64,000 nt of DNA from NCBI RefSeq assembly GCF_001750165.1, contig NZ_CP015411.1, positions 242,501 through 306,500 on the forward strand, in the 5' to 3' direction. The translations under genes were made by a program, and so were the position numbers. This document shows positions 35,531 through 44,052 of the stretch, one piece after another. The notes under the pieces are model-generated. The model ran no database searches and was not told the DNA's origin. It worked only from the letters and a program-made list of their open reading frames with translations. This DNA is from Pseudoalteromonas luteoviolacea (lineage in GTDB: Bacteria; Pseudomonadota; Gammaproteobacteria; Enterobacterales; Alteromonadaceae). Within the stretch, counting starts at the first letter, position 1, and every line of letters starts with the position of its first letter.

Positions 35531-35679
35531 CTTTGCGCCTATTTCGAAAAGTAAGGCCAAAGTATACCTAGCGAGGCATTTAAAGCCCAGTTTTCAGCGT
35601 GTATTTTGATGTGCTTAAAATTAAGCTGTTGAAATTAAATTATATTTATTTTTATTGTTACTGTCTTTTTATACAGTTT

Positions 35680-36621
35680 TTAGCCTAAAATTTGTTTTAA
35701 ACGCTTCTGCATTTCTTGAACTAATAAGTCGGGCTGAAATTTAGATAAAAATGCATTACACCCGACTTTCTCAACCATGGCTTGGTTGAAACTGCCGCTT
35801 AATGACGTATTGAGTATGACATAGAGGTCCTTTAGTCTATCGTCATTACGTATTTCATAGGTCAGTCGATAGCCGTCCATCACGGGCATTTCAGCATCTG
35901 TGATCACGGCCATCAGTTCTTTATTGACATCAATGCCTTCATCGGCCCAGTGCTTCAATAAGTTAAGTGCTTCCTGACCATCCGTTGCTGGAATGATCTC
36001 TATGCCAATTTGTGCCAAGGTATCAGAGACTTGACGGCGAGCAGTGGCAGAGTCATCCGCGTGGAGAATTTTACGACCTTGAAATTGATTTAAGATGCTT
36101 TGATCGAGCACGCCTTCAGGGATTTCAATGTCATAGTCAATGATCTCAGCGAGTACTTTTTCCACATCGATAATTTCTACAATGTGCTCTACACCATCAC
36201 GCTGTACTTTTGTCAAAGCTGTTAAATAGTGATTGCGGCCGACTGTTTTGGGCGTAGGCATAATATCTGACCATGTTGTATTGACGATATGGTCAACTTT
36301 ACCCACCAGAAAAGCTTGAACGGTACGGTTATATTCAGTGATGACGAGGTTGCTATCATCGTCGTACTCAGTAGGGGGCATGCAGATCGCTTGTCGTAAA
36401 TCGATAACAGGGATGGACTCACCGCGAATATTAGTAACACCTGCTACTTTTGGGTGGGCATTAGGCATTTTGTTTAAGTGAGGTAGTTTTACTACTTCTT
36501 TGACTTTAAATACATTAAGCGCGAACAGGTGTCGACTGTGTAAATGAAATAGCAATAATTCAAGCCGGTTTTCACCTACCAACTGTGTGCGTTGATCGAC
36601 TGAAGCTAACACACCCGCCAT
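35680..36621 (-). CDS. cheV: Chemotaxis coupling protein CheV (CheW-receiver fusion)
   Basis: In this 313-residue protein an N-terminal CheW domain (about 15-165; LELLLFHLHSRHLFALNVFKVKEVV, VAGVTNIRGESIPVIDLRQAI) is joined to a receiver domain (about 185-310; ILHADDSATARRQV, phospho-acceptor Asp in AVITDAEMPVMDGYRL, Lys in FLSKFQPD). It couples receptors to CheA and is itself tuned by phosphorylation. It appears monocistronic. A possible flagellar sigma factor promoter lies about 70 nt upstream. Confidence 0.94.
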   Translation of the reverse strand: MAGVLASVDQRTQLVGENRLELLLFHLHSRHLFALNVFKVKEVVKLPHLNKMPNAHPKVAGVTNIRGESIPVIDLRQAICMPPTEYDDDSNLVITEYNRTVQAFLVGKVDHIVNTTWSDIMPTPKTVGRNHYLTALTKVQRDGVEHIVEIIDVEKVLAEIIDYDIEIPEGVLDQSILNQFQGRKILHADDSATARRQVSDTLAQIGIEIIPATDGQEALNLLKHWADEGIDVNKELMAVITDAEMPVMDGYRLTYEIRNDDRLKDLYVILNTSLSGSFNQAMVEKVGCNAFLSKFQPDLLVQEMQKRLKQILG

Positions 36622-36693
36622 ACTTTCACCTCATCATCTTGCTGCTTTTCAAAGTATACACATATAACAGTAAAAATTACGAGTTCTTTACAT

Positions 36694-36719
36694 CAGTCGG
36701 CGTATAAATGCAGTATTTA
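36694..36719 (-). promoter_or_regulatory. Possible FliA (sigma-28) promoter of cheV
   Basis: On the minus strand TAAA, 14 nt, GCCGACTG resembles the flagellar consensus TAAA-N15-GCCGATAA, with one nt shorter spacing and two mismatches in the -10. Chemotaxis genes are usual members of this regulon. Confidence 0.4.
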
Positions 36720-36825
36720 CTGAAAAATATAGGATAAATAAATTTTTTCCCTGCAAAGCATTGACTTGTTTATCTACTAATAGATGATGTTATATAGGGA
36801 TAAAAATAAAACATCAGGATAATCA

Positions 36826-37887
36826 ATGCCTATCGTCATGAAGCGCATGCTGTTACAAATCCAAAGCCACATCAATCGAGCCAGTTGGCAAGTCTTAGTC
36901 TTGGCGACAATCAGTCACATGTTATTGACATGGGGGCTGTTATGGCTGGCACGAGAGCAGGCACTGTTACCTTTTAGTACATTCGTTTATTACTATGTCG
37001 TGACCACATCGACTGTTGGATATGGTGACTTAAGCGCATCGTCTGAGTTTGGGCGGTGGACTGTTGCATTGGTACAAATTCCATTTGGATTAGCGCTCTT
37101 TGGAGTTTTATTAGGGAAAGTTGGACAAGAAATTACACTATGGGTAAAGAAAGCGATGAAAGGCGATAAAGACTTCTCACATCTACATGACCACATCATT
37201 ATTTTCGGTTGGCATTCAACGAGAACTGAAAAAATGATTGAATTTATTCTTGCTGATAACAAACGTATTGAGCGGCGGATCATTCTTGCTGTGCAAGAGG
37301 AGATGGAGCATCCATTGTTACGTTATCCACAAGTAGATTTTGTACGTTTAGCCAGCTTCACAGATGACGCTGAATTGTCTCGTACTGCAATTGATGAGGC
37401 TGATAAAATCATTGTGGATGGTAAAGACGATGATCATACATTCACAACAGCGCTTAAATTGAGCCCGATGGTAAAAAGTGCGGCGCACATTAGTGCGCAT
37501 TTCATTGATGAAACCAAAGCGCAATTACTGCGTGTACATTGTGCAAATGTTGAGTGTTCAACCGCCATGTCTGCAGAAATATTGGTGCGTTCTATGCAGG
37601 ACCCTGGATCTAGTCGTATACAAGAAGAATTGCTATCGACACTGCGGGGGGATACCCAATTCAGTTTGCAACTTCCAACGTCTATACCTGCATGCGAGTT
37701 TGGCCAGTTGTTTCTGTTTTTTAAAGAGCATCATAATGCCACTTTACTGGGGGTCGCTCATGATCGAAGTGGTCAGGATATGGATTTGAATCCGCCATTA
37801 ACTTATAGATTAAAAGGCGGTGATTTTATTCATTACATTGCACCACAGCGAGTATTAGAAAAAGAGGTGGCTTGGGAGCAGTTATGA
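36826..37887 (+). CDS. Potassium channel family protein with RCK-like (TrkA-N) domain
   Basis: This 353-residue protein has two membrane helices (about 18-40 and 75-95) flanking a pore loop with selectivity filter TTSTVGYGDLS (about 60-70). A cytoplasmic Rossmann-like regulator domain follows (HLHDHIIIFGWHSTRTEKMIEF); its nucleotide loop is not a full GxGxxG, so nucleotide binding is uncertain. It probably forms a tetrameric potassium channel of the inner membrane. RBS AGGAT lies 5 nt before the ATG. Its TGA overlaps the ATG of the next small gene. Confidence 0.9.
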   Translation: MPIVMKRMLLQIQSHINRASWQVLVLATISHMLLTWGLLWLAREQALLPFSTFVYYYVVTTSTVGYGDLSASSEFGRWTVALVQIPFGLALFGVLLGKVGQEITLWVKKAMKGDKDFSHLHDHIIIFGWHSTRTEKMIEFILADNKRIERRIILAVQEEMEHPLLRYPQVDFVRLASFTDDAELSRTAIDEADKIIVDGKDDDHTFTTALKLSPMVKSAAHISAHFIDETKAQLLRVHCANVECSTAMSAEILVRSMQDPGSSRIQEELLSTLRGDTQFSLQLPTSIPACEFGQLFLFFKEHHNATLLGVAHDRSGQDMDLNPPLTYRLKGGDFIHYIAPQRVLEKEVAWEQL

Positions 37888-38090
37888 ATGAGTTGCTGTT
37901 AATGGTTGGGGGCGTTTGTCTTTATTTGACACCTATTGCCATGGTGGCTGGTAGCAAGCGTTCTAAAGGACATGAAAAAAACGGCTGGCTCATTGGCACC
38001 TTGCTCTTTTCATGGGTTGCATTACTACTGTACATTACCATGATCCCAAAAACTGGGCGAGTGAAAACTCGCCGCAAGAAGCATAGTTAA
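37884..38090 (+). CDS. Small membrane protein coupled to the potassium channel gene
   Basis: This 68-residue protein has two predicted helices (ELLLMVGGVCLYLTPIAMVAG and LIGTLLFSWVALLLYITMI) joined by a short charged loop (SKRSKGHEKNG), and a strongly basic C-terminal tail (KTGRVKTRRKKHS). ATG 37884 overlaps the channel stop codon (ATGA), with GGGAG 6 nt upstream. The family is not recognised. The coupling suggests an accessory subunit, but this is inference. Confidence 0.7.
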   Translation: MNELLLMVGGVCLYLTPIAMVAGSKRSKGHEKNGWLIGTLLFSWVALLLYITMIPKTGRVKTRRKKHS

Positions 38091-38091
38091 C

Positions 38092-38553
38092 TTACCTTTT
38101 TGACATCGCGATGATGTGTAGCCATTCAGTTTCATTGACTGGCATAATGGAGAGCCTGCCGGCTTTTTTGAGTGCCAGTTCGCAGATCGCATCATCCGCT
38201 TTGATGGCTTTTAGGGTCACTTGAGAAGGCAATTGTTCGACATATTGGACTGTCACGCCTATCCACCTTGGATTCTCAGGGGTTGATTTTGGGTCGTAAT
38301 AATCACTGCTGGCATCAAATTGGTAAGGATCTGTTTGCGCTCCTTTTGTGACTTTTGCGATGCCAACAACGGCTGGTACTTTACAGCTTGAGTGATAAAT
38401 AAAGACTTCATCGCCCACTTGCATCTGGTCGCGCATAAAGTTGCGCGCTTGATAGTTACGGATCCCTTCCCAAAATGTGCTTTGCTGTGGCGCGTTCTTT
38501 AAATCCTCGAGAGAGTATGCATCAGGTTCAGTTTTGAATAACCAATAAGCCAT
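38092..38553 (-). CDS. EVE domain-containing protein
   Basis: This 153-residue protein consists of a single EVE domain, a PUA-like fold thought to recognise modified bases in RNA or DNA: MAYWLFKTEPDAYSLEDL at the start, WEGIRNYQARNFMRDQMQVGDEVFIYHSSC in the middle, GRLSIMPVNETEWLHI at the end. The family includes human thymocyte nuclear protein 1. It is convergent with the channel operon (1 nt between stop codons) and divergent from tesB. Confidence 0.92.
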   Translation of the reverse strand: MAYWLFKTEPDAYSLEDLKNAPQQSTFWEGIRNYQARNFMRDQMQVGDEVFIYHSSCKVPAVVGIAKVTKGAQTDPYQFDASSDYYDPKSTPENPRWIGVTVQYVEQLPSQVTLKAIKADDAICELALKKAGRLSIMPVNETEWLHIIAMSKR

Positions 38554-38627
38554 TATAAGTGCTCAATTAAAGGTAGATTAGTGTATTATTATCACTAATC
38601 GCAGTAACTACAATGGTGAGGTAGCTA

Positions 38628-39485
38628 ATGAGTCAGGTTTTACAGGATTTACTTGATTTATTGAGTTTGGAAGAAATTGAGCAGGGGATCTATCGCGGGC
38701 AAAGTCAGGATTTAGGGTTTCCACAAGTTTTTGGTGGACAGGTAATGGGACAAGCGCTTTCTGCGGCAAAATACACGCTGCCTGAGGGCCGTTATGTGAA
38801 CTCTCTGCATTCTTATTTCTTGCGCCCAGGCGATGCCAGTAAACCCATTGTATATGATGTTGAAAATATTCGTGATGGACGTAGCTTCAGCACAAGGCGT
38901 GTGAGTGCAATCCAATACGGGAAACCGATTTTTTATATGACGGCGTCATTTCAAGGTGATGAACCAGGTTTATCCCATCAGTCTGAAATGCCAACGGTAC
39001 CAGAGCCAGAAACACTGAAATCTGCGTTGCAGTTTTACCAAGATAATGCGGAGTTGATCCCAAAGGCGCTAAGACCTAAGTTTACTCAAGAGATGCCTTT
39101 GGATATGCGTCCAGTAAATTTCCAAAACCCATTTCAACCACAAAAGGCGGCAGCTAAACGCCATGTTTGGTTTAAAGCAAATGGCACCATGCCAGAGGAA
39201 AGGCGTATCCATAATTACTTACTGGCTTATGCGTCTGACTTTGAGTTTTTACCAACCGCTTTACAGCCCCATGGTTTGTCTTTTATGCAGCCAAATATGC
39301 AGGTTGCAACGATTGATCATGCAATGTGGTTTCACCGTCCATTTAGGTTAGACGATTGGATGCTGTACAGCGTTGATAGTCCAAGTGCGAGCAATGGTCG
39401 TGGTCTGGTACGCGGCCAATTTTTTAATCGTCAGGGTGAGCTAGTGGCATCCACGATACAAGAAGGAGTGATGCGCCAACGTTAG
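38628..39485 (+). CDS. tesB: Acyl-CoA thioesterase II TesB
   Basis: This 285-residue double hot-dog enzyme hydrolyses acyl-CoA to fatty acid and CoA. Conserved blocks are QVFGGQVMGQAL near 28, LHSYFLRPGD near 63, and the second hot-dog with the catalytic Asp in ATIDHAMWFHRPFR and the Gln in STIQEGVMR at the end. Length matches E. coli TesB (286). RBS GGTGAGG lies upstream of ATG 38628. Confidence 0.95.
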   Translation: MSQVLQDLLDLLSLEEIEQGIYRGQSQDLGFPQVFGGQVMGQALSAAKYTLPEGRYVNSLHSYFLRPGDASKPIVYDVENIRDGRSFSTRRVSAIQYGKPIFYMTASFQGDEPGLSHQSEMPTVPEPETLKSALQFYQDNAELIPKALRPKFTQEMPLDMRPVNFQNPFQPQKAAAKRHVWFKANGTMPEERRIHNYLLAYASDFEFLPTALQPHGLSFMQPNMQVATIDHAMWFHRPFRLDDWMLYSVDSPSASNGRGLVRGQFFNRQGELVASTIQEGVMRQR

Positions 39486-39496
39486 TTTGGCGCATC
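39470..39496. terminator. Shared hairpin between convergent tesB and plsB
   Basis: GATGCGCCAA and TTGGCGCATC form a perfect 10-bp stem with a 7-nt loop that contains the tesB stop codon, 10 nt from the plsB stop. It lies 3' of both genes. There is no T run, so it may be a processing or stability element. Confidence 0.6.
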
Positions 39497-39506
39497 GGTT
39501 ACGAAT

Positions 39507-41933
39507 CTAAACAGTATCGTTGATTGATTGCCAGATACGCGCTGGCAGCAACTCAGTCAAAAATGCTTGCAACTCTTCGAGCTCAGATTCAGCATTGATG
39601 GTCTGCTGCTCTGAAATACTGATAAAGCCTTGTTCACGTAATGCGTTGATGAAGTTACTCAGTACTTTTTTGTCAAAAAATTCAGGACTCTTGATACCGT
39701 GAAGGGTGCCTAAACGATTGGCCAAAATGTCGCTTTCTTTCTCCAAATCTGGTCGTTTAATCCCTTGATTATTGATCACTAGACTGCTGGTTATTGCATA
39801 GCGCTCAAGTGTTAAGTGACATACTTTGCCAAGCATTTCGAGCTTGGCAAGGGCGCGATTGTCTTTACTCGCAACTGCCTTATTGCCATCAAAAGTGATT
39901 AATTCATGCTGTGCGAAGCTTGTTAAAATCTCTTGAATATAGCCATTCGGCATCGGAGTTAAAAACCACTCTTTGGCAAACAATGGATAAAGTCTTGCGA
40001 GTTTTTGCTCACACTCCTCGACCGTCATACTGTAACGATTGAATAGCATTTGTGCGAGGACACTAGGGACAGCAAACAGGTGTAAAATATTATTACGGTA
40101 ATAGTTGAATAGTGTACGTTCTTTCTCTTTGATGGTGATGATGTCACCTAACCCATCTTGTAGTACTTCAAATTTATCGAGTTTAAGTGCATGGGCCAAC
40201 AGAGCTTCTGCATCTTCATCAGGCTGAGTAATATGTGCATTGTACTTAGCGTGCTTTTGCAGTGCTAAATAAAAGCGCAGTTGCTCCAGAAGCTTTTGTT
40301 TGCTCAGTGCAAATTGCTCATTACTGAGCAGGATGGTCGCAAGCACATTAATAACATTCAAAGCGGCACTGGCGTTGATGTTCGTCATGATTTGGTCGGC
40401 GACATTGGCGACTTGATTGTTAAGCCATTGTGGTTTTGGTGCGTCTTCAGCTGTGATAGCTTGGCGCCAGTCAGGCTGGTGTTCATTTAAGTACTGATTG
40501 AGGTTTATGGGTTGGCCAAAGTTTAAATAACCTCGTCCGTAGTTACGTAGGTTCTTAATGGCTTTGAATACACCCAATACAGACTCATTTTTCTTGTTGT
40601 TACCAGCAAGCTCTTTGAGATAGGTATTTATCTCCATCACATGTTCATAACCGATATAAACAGGCACAATTGAAATTGGTCTGTCTATACCTCTTAGCAT
40701 TGATTGCATGGTCATGGCCAACATGCCGGTTTTGGGTGGTAATAATCGACCTGTGCGGCTGCGGCCGCCTTCTGTGTAAAACTTAACAGAGTAGCCTTTG
40801 ATAAATAGCTGGCTTAGATATTCTTTGAAAACCGCAGAATAGAGCTTATTACCAGCAAATGAGCGGCGAATAAAAAACGCGCCCGAGCGGCGGAAAATAC
40901 CACCTGCAGGGAAAAAGTTTAGATTGACACCCGCAGCAATATGCGGCGGTACTAAGCCTTGATGGTAAATGACATAGGTCAGTAATAAGTAATCCATATG
41001 AGAGCGATGACAAGGTACGTAAATGATTTCATGTCCCTTGTCTGCCAGCGACCTGACTTCATCGGCATTTTTGACTTCAATGCCGTTATATAACTTGTTC
41101 CAGAGCCAAGTCAGTACGCGATCCGCCACACGTACCATGGCATCAGAGTAATTTGCGGCTATCTCATCCAGTAACTCTTGAGCGTTGAGCCTTGCTTCAT
41201 GATGACTCAAGCCTTTTGCCTTAGCTTCTTCAGCGATGGCTTTTTTGATATTAGGCGCAGCGAGAATAGAGTTAAATAGGGCTTCTCTGGATGGCAGTTT
41301 AGGCCCTGTTGCGGCAAGTTGCTGACGACGAAAATGCACTCGAGCTACCCGCAGCAACTTTTGTGGTAACTCTTCGACATCGGCTTTGTCATTCATCAAT
41401 TGCTCAACGGCAATGGGGGCGGAAAAGCGCACAAGGCTATCACGACCTGAAAACAAGATGACTAAGCCCTTGCGAAGCCAACTTGGAGTCAATGAGTGAC
41501 TCAATAGTGTCCCAAGCCCAGGCTTTTCTTTACCCGGATCTCGACCCCAAAATACGGAGACCGGCAGTATTTGTGCTTTGCTTTCAGGATTGACTTTAAG
41601 CGCGTGAAATATATCTTTGCTCAGTTGCAGTGCGTTACTCGGTTTGGCTGACTTAGCAAATAATGGGGTTGGGTTTTGCATAGCAATAAAACGCGGAACC
41701 TCGGTATTGCCTATTTTTTGCGATTGCATCGGGCTTGGTAGGCCAAGCTGTTGGCACATGCGATATATGGCTGCAAGATCAGAGTGGGAGTTTAATCTCG
41801 TCACATAAAAAGTTGGCAGGTTTGGATCAAGCCCAAATTGCTCGATAGGGTTTTCTGGCAACAGTTTACTTTTAACTAAAAGCCAATTAGTCCAGCGCGC
41901 TAGCGCGTTGAGACTTTGGGATATGAAGCGCAT
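39507..41933 (-). CDS. plsB: Glycerol-3-phosphate 1-O-acyltransferase PlsB
   Basis: PlsB catalyses the first step of phospholipid synthesis at the inner membrane, acylating glycerol-3-phosphate from acyl-CoA or acyl-ACP. The HX4D catalytic motif is visible in PCHRSHMDYLLLTYV (about residue 300). Further acyltransferase blocks are GAFFIRRSFAGNKLYSAVF, FYTEGGRSRTGRLLPPKTG and ISIVPVYIGYEHV. I chose ATG 41933 (MRFISQSLNALARW), giving 808 residues (E. coli 807), rather than the TTG at 41972. Its RBS is weak. A long hairpin lies in its 5' leader. Confidence 0.95.
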   Translation of the reverse strand: MRFISQSLNALARWTNWLLVKSKLLPENPIEQFGLDPNLPTFYVTRLNSHSDLAAIYRMCQQLGLPSPMQSQKIGNTEVPRFIAMQNPTPLFAKSAKPSNALQLSKDIFHALKVNPESKAQILPVSVFWGRDPGKEKPGLGTLLSHSLTPSWLRKGLVILFSGRDSLVRFSAPIAVEQLMNDKADVEELPQKLLRVARVHFRRQQLAATGPKLPSREALFNSILAAPNIKKAIAEEAKAKGLSHHEARLNAQELLDEIAANYSDAMVRVADRVLTWLWNKLYNGIEVKNADEVRSLADKGHEIIYVPCHRSHMDYLLLTYVIYHQGLVPPHIAAGVNLNFFPAGGIFRRSGAFFIRRSFAGNKLYSAVFKEYLSQLFIKGYSVKFYTEGGRSRTGRLLPPKTGMLAMTMQSMLRGIDRPISIVPVYIGYEHVMEINTYLKELAGNNKKNESVLGVFKAIKNLRNYGRGYLNFGQPINLNQYLNEHQPDWRQAITAEDAPKPQWLNNQVANVADQIMTNINASAALNVINVLATILLSNEQFALSKQKLLEQLRFYLALQKHAKYNAHITQPDEDAEALLAHALKLDKFEVLQDGLGDIITIKEKERTLFNYYRNNILHLFAVPSVLAQMLFNRYSMTVEECEQKLARLYPLFAKEWFLTPMPNGYIQEILTSFAQHELITFDGNKAVASKDNRALAKLEMLGKVCHLTLERYAITSSLVINNQGIKRPDLEKESDILANRLGTLHGIKSPEFFDKKVLSNFINALREQGFISISEQQTINAESELEELQAFLTELLPARIWQSINDTV

Positions 41934-41972
41934 ATACAGTACCAAATAATAATTTTTGTAATAGAATATCAA

Positions 41973-42006
41973 GGATTCACTGGACTGACCATGGTCCAGT
42001 GAGTCC
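41973..42006 (-). repeat. Long perfect hairpin upstream of plsB
   Basis: GGATTCACTGGAC and GTCCAGTGAGTCC pair over 13 bp (one T-G) around an 8-nt loop. It begins 39 nt before the chosen plsB start, on the 5' side of the gene. It has no T tail. It could be an mRNA leader structure or a dyad bound by a regulator. Confidence 0.65.
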
Positions 42007-42239
42007 TTGCGTGGTGTCGCCTACAGCCAAGTTATGATGTTTGAGGTGCCACCAATATGAAACCAAAGCACGCTACACGTTGTTTTAGTATAGCCAAGGC
42101 CGGTTTAAACACAGTTATTTATTAGGACGTTAGCCTTTGAGTGAACTTTAATTAGGGGCTTGGTCTAGGTGTCGTTATAGTGCTGAGTTTGGCGAAAAAA
42201 CCAGATATCGCAATGCGACAAATTTATTGTATTTAATTG
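42007..42239. other. Intergenic region between plsB and the S10 promoter
   Basis: About 230 bp between the plsB hairpin and the ribosomal promoter. I see no open frame with a ribosome binding site, no tRNA and no repeat. The plsB promoter should lie here, but no clear -35/-10 pair was identified on the minus strand. Confidence 0.5.
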
Positions 42240-42267
42240 TTGCATTTATCACCAGTATCATTATAAT
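42240..42267 (+). promoter_or_regulatory. Sigma-70 promoter of the S10 operon
   Basis: TTGCAT (42240-42245) and TATAAT (42262-42267) are separated by 16 nt, a near-consensus pair. It lies about 190 nt upstream of rpsJ, which predicts a leader RNA of about 184 nt, similar in size to the E. coli S10 leader. Confidence 0.8.
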
Positions 42268-42273
42268 GTGCGA

Positions 42274-42457
42274 ACTTTCTCGGCTTCTGGCCGTTGAAAG
42301 TATAAATGAAAGTCTGGATTTCAGACTATTAAACAGGAACTCCGATTTGGAGTTCGATGGTAGAAATAAAAGAACAACCGACTTCTTAGGTATTTTAAGA
42401 TAGTTTCGGCGGTTTTTTTATGCTCTTTTTAAATGCTCTTTTAATTGAGGTTTAAGA
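42274..42457 (+). promoter_or_regulatory. S10 operon leader RNA, probable L4-responsive region
   Basis: The leader contains three hairpins in series: AGTCTG/CAGACT (42311-42327), GAACTCC/GGAGTTC (42337-42355) and a larger AT-rich one at 42376-42419 that ends in GGCGGTTTTTTTA. In E. coli, ribosomal protein L4 binds the S10 leader and causes premature termination at a U-rich hairpin; the layout here is consistent with the same control. L4 binding itself is inferred from that precedent. Confidence 0.65.
42376..42419 (+). terminator. Attenuator-like hairpin in the S10 leader
   Basis: AACCG and CGGTT close a stem with an inner TCTTA/TAAGA pairing, followed by seven T. It stands 38 nt before rpsJ, so it must be read through for operon expression. 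Confidence 0.65.
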
Positions 42458-42769
42458 ATGTCAAATCAACGCATTCGTATTCGCCTAAAAGCTTTTGACC
42501 ACCGTTTGATTGACCAATCAACGGCGGAAATCGTGGAAACTGCGAAGCGCACTGGTGCTCAGGTACGTGGTCCAATCCCACTACCTACACGTTTTGAGCG
42601 TTTCACTGTATTGATCTCTCCGCACGTAAACAAAGACGCGCGTGATCAGTATGAAATCCGCACCCATAAACGTCTGATCGACATCGTAGAACCAACTGAC
42701 AAGACTGTAGACGCTCTAATGCGCCTAGACCTTGCTGCTGGTGTTGATGTTCAAATCAGCCTGGGTTAA
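42458..42769 (+). CDS. rpsJ: 30S ribosomal protein S10
   Basis: This 103-residue protein is the same length as E. coli S10 and nearly identical in sequence: MSNQRIRIRLKAFDHRLIDQ, GPIPLPTRFERFTVLISPHVNKDARDQYEIRTHKR. It takes part in 30S assembly and, as NusE, in antitermination. First gene of the S10 operon; RBS TTGAGG upstream. Confidence 0.99.
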   Translation: MSNQRIRIRLKAFDHRLIDQSTAEIVETAKRTGAQVRGPIPLPTRFERFTVLISPHVNKDARDQYEIRTHKRLIDIVEPTDKTVDALMRLDLAAGVDVQISLG

Positions 42770-42796
42770 TCGAAAGATTAGAGAGGTTTTAGGAAA

Positions 42797-43432
42797 ATGG
42801 CATTAGGTCTAGTCGGTCGTAAAGTGGGTATGACACGTATCTTCACTGAAGATGGTGTATCTATCCCTGTGACAGTTATCGAAGCGACTCCTAACCGTGT
42901 AACTCAGATCAAATCTGACGCTACAGACGGTTATAACGCGCTTCAAGTTACTGCAGGCGAGAAAAAAGCAAGCCGTGTAAACAAACCAGCAGCGGGTCAC
43001 TTCGCAAAAGCTGGCGTTGAAGCGGGTCGTGGCCTGTGGGAATTCCGTCTTAACGGCGGAGAAGGTGAGTTTGAAGTAGGTTCAGAACTAACTGTTGAAC
43101 TTTTCACTGAAGTGAAAAAAGTAGACGTTACTGGTACTTCAAAAGGTAAAGGTTTCCAAGGTGGTGTTAAGCGCTGGAACTTCAGCATGCAAGACGCTAC
43201 ACACGGTAACTCTCTATCTCACCGTGCTCCTGGTTCAATCGGTCAAAACCAGTCTCCTGGTAAAGTTTTCAAAGGTAAGAAAATGGCCGGTCAAATGGGT
43301 AATGTTCGTTCTACGACACAGAACCTTGAACTAGTTCGTGTTGACGCTGAGCGTAACCTGCTTTTAGTTAAAGGTGCAGTACCTGGCGCTATCGGCGGCG
43401 ACGTTATCGTTAAACCTGCTGTTAAAGCATAA
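42797..43432 (+). CDS. rplC: 50S ribosomal protein L3
   Basis: This 211-residue protein begins MALGLVGRKVGMTRIFTEDG and contains the conserved SHRAPGSIGQNQSPGKVFKGKKMAGQMG stretch (shown here in part) that reaches toward the peptidyl-transferase centre; the Gln methylated by PrmB in E. coli lies within it. RBS GAGAGG upstream; second gene of the operon. Confidence 0.98.
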   Translation: MALGLVGRKVGMTRIFTEDGVSIPVTVIEATPNRVTQIKSDATDGYNALQVTAGEKKASRVNKPAAGHFAKAGVEAGRGLWEFRLNGGEGEFEVGSELTVELFTEVKKVDVTGTSKGKGFQGGVKRWNFSMQDATHGNSLSHRAPGSIGQNQSPGKVFKGKKMAGQMGNVRSTTQNLELVRVDAERNLLLVKGAVPGAIGGDVIVKPAVKA

Positions 43433-43449
43433 GTCCTGGAGATTTAGTG

Positions 43450-44052
43450 ATGGAATTAGCAATTAAAGGCGCTGGTGCGCTTGAAGTTTCCGAAGCTACT
43501 TTTGGACGTGAGTTTAACGAAGCATTAGTACACCAAGTAGTTGTTGCTTACGCAGCAGGTGCTCGTCAAGGTACTAAAGCTCAGAAGACGCGTTCTGAAG
43601 TACGTGGTGGTGGTAAGAAACCATTCCGCCAAAAAGGTACTGGCCGTGCACGTGCTGGTACAATCCGCAGCCCAATCTGGCGCAGCGGTGGTGTGAGCTT
43701 TGCAGCTAAGCCGCAAGATCACAGCCAAAAAGTTAACCGTAAGATGTATCGCGGTGCGATCAAGAGCATCTTATCTGAACTAGTTCGTCAAGAGCGTCTT
43801 ATTGTTGTTGAAAACTTCGGTTTAGAAGCACCTAAGACTAAAGAACTAGTAGCTAAGCTTAAAGAGCTTGAGCTAAAAGACGTATTAATTGTGACTGAAG
43901 AAGTAGATGAGAATCTATTCCTTTCATCGCGTAACCTGTACAAGGTTGATACTCGTGACGTAGCTGGCATCGACCCAGTAAGCCTAATCGCTTTCGATAA
44001 GGTTCTAATTACTGCAGGTGCTGTGAAGCAACTTGAGGAGTCATTAGCATGA
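43450..44052 (+). CDS. rplD: 50S ribosomal protein L4
   Basis: From ATG 43450 (MELAIKGAGALEVSEATFGR) the protein is 200 residues, aligning with E. coli L4 from its first residue; a GTG one codon earlier is also open. The exit-tunnel loop GGGKKPFRQKGTGRARAGTI is present. In E. coli this protein represses its own operon. Its TGA overlaps the rplW ATG. Confidence 0.98.
   Translation: MELAIKGAGALEVSEATFGREFNEALVHQVVVAYAAGARQGTKAQKTRSEVRGGGKKPFRQKGTGRARAGTIRSPIWRSGGVSFAAKPQDHSQKVNRKMYRGAIKSILSELVRQERLIVVENFGLEAPKTKELVAKLKELELKDVLIVTEEVDENLFLSSRNLYKVDTRDVAGIDPVSLIAFDKVLITAGAVKQLEESLA

Noticed and set aside
35531..35640. LexA box upstream of uvrD
   Set aside because: No CTG-N10-CAG with the expected AT-rich centre was found.
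38056..38073. Hairpin GGCGAGT-GAAA-ACTCGCC at the end of the small membrane protein gene
   Set aside because: It lies inside the coding sequence and has no T tail; probably codon-driven, so not called a terminator.
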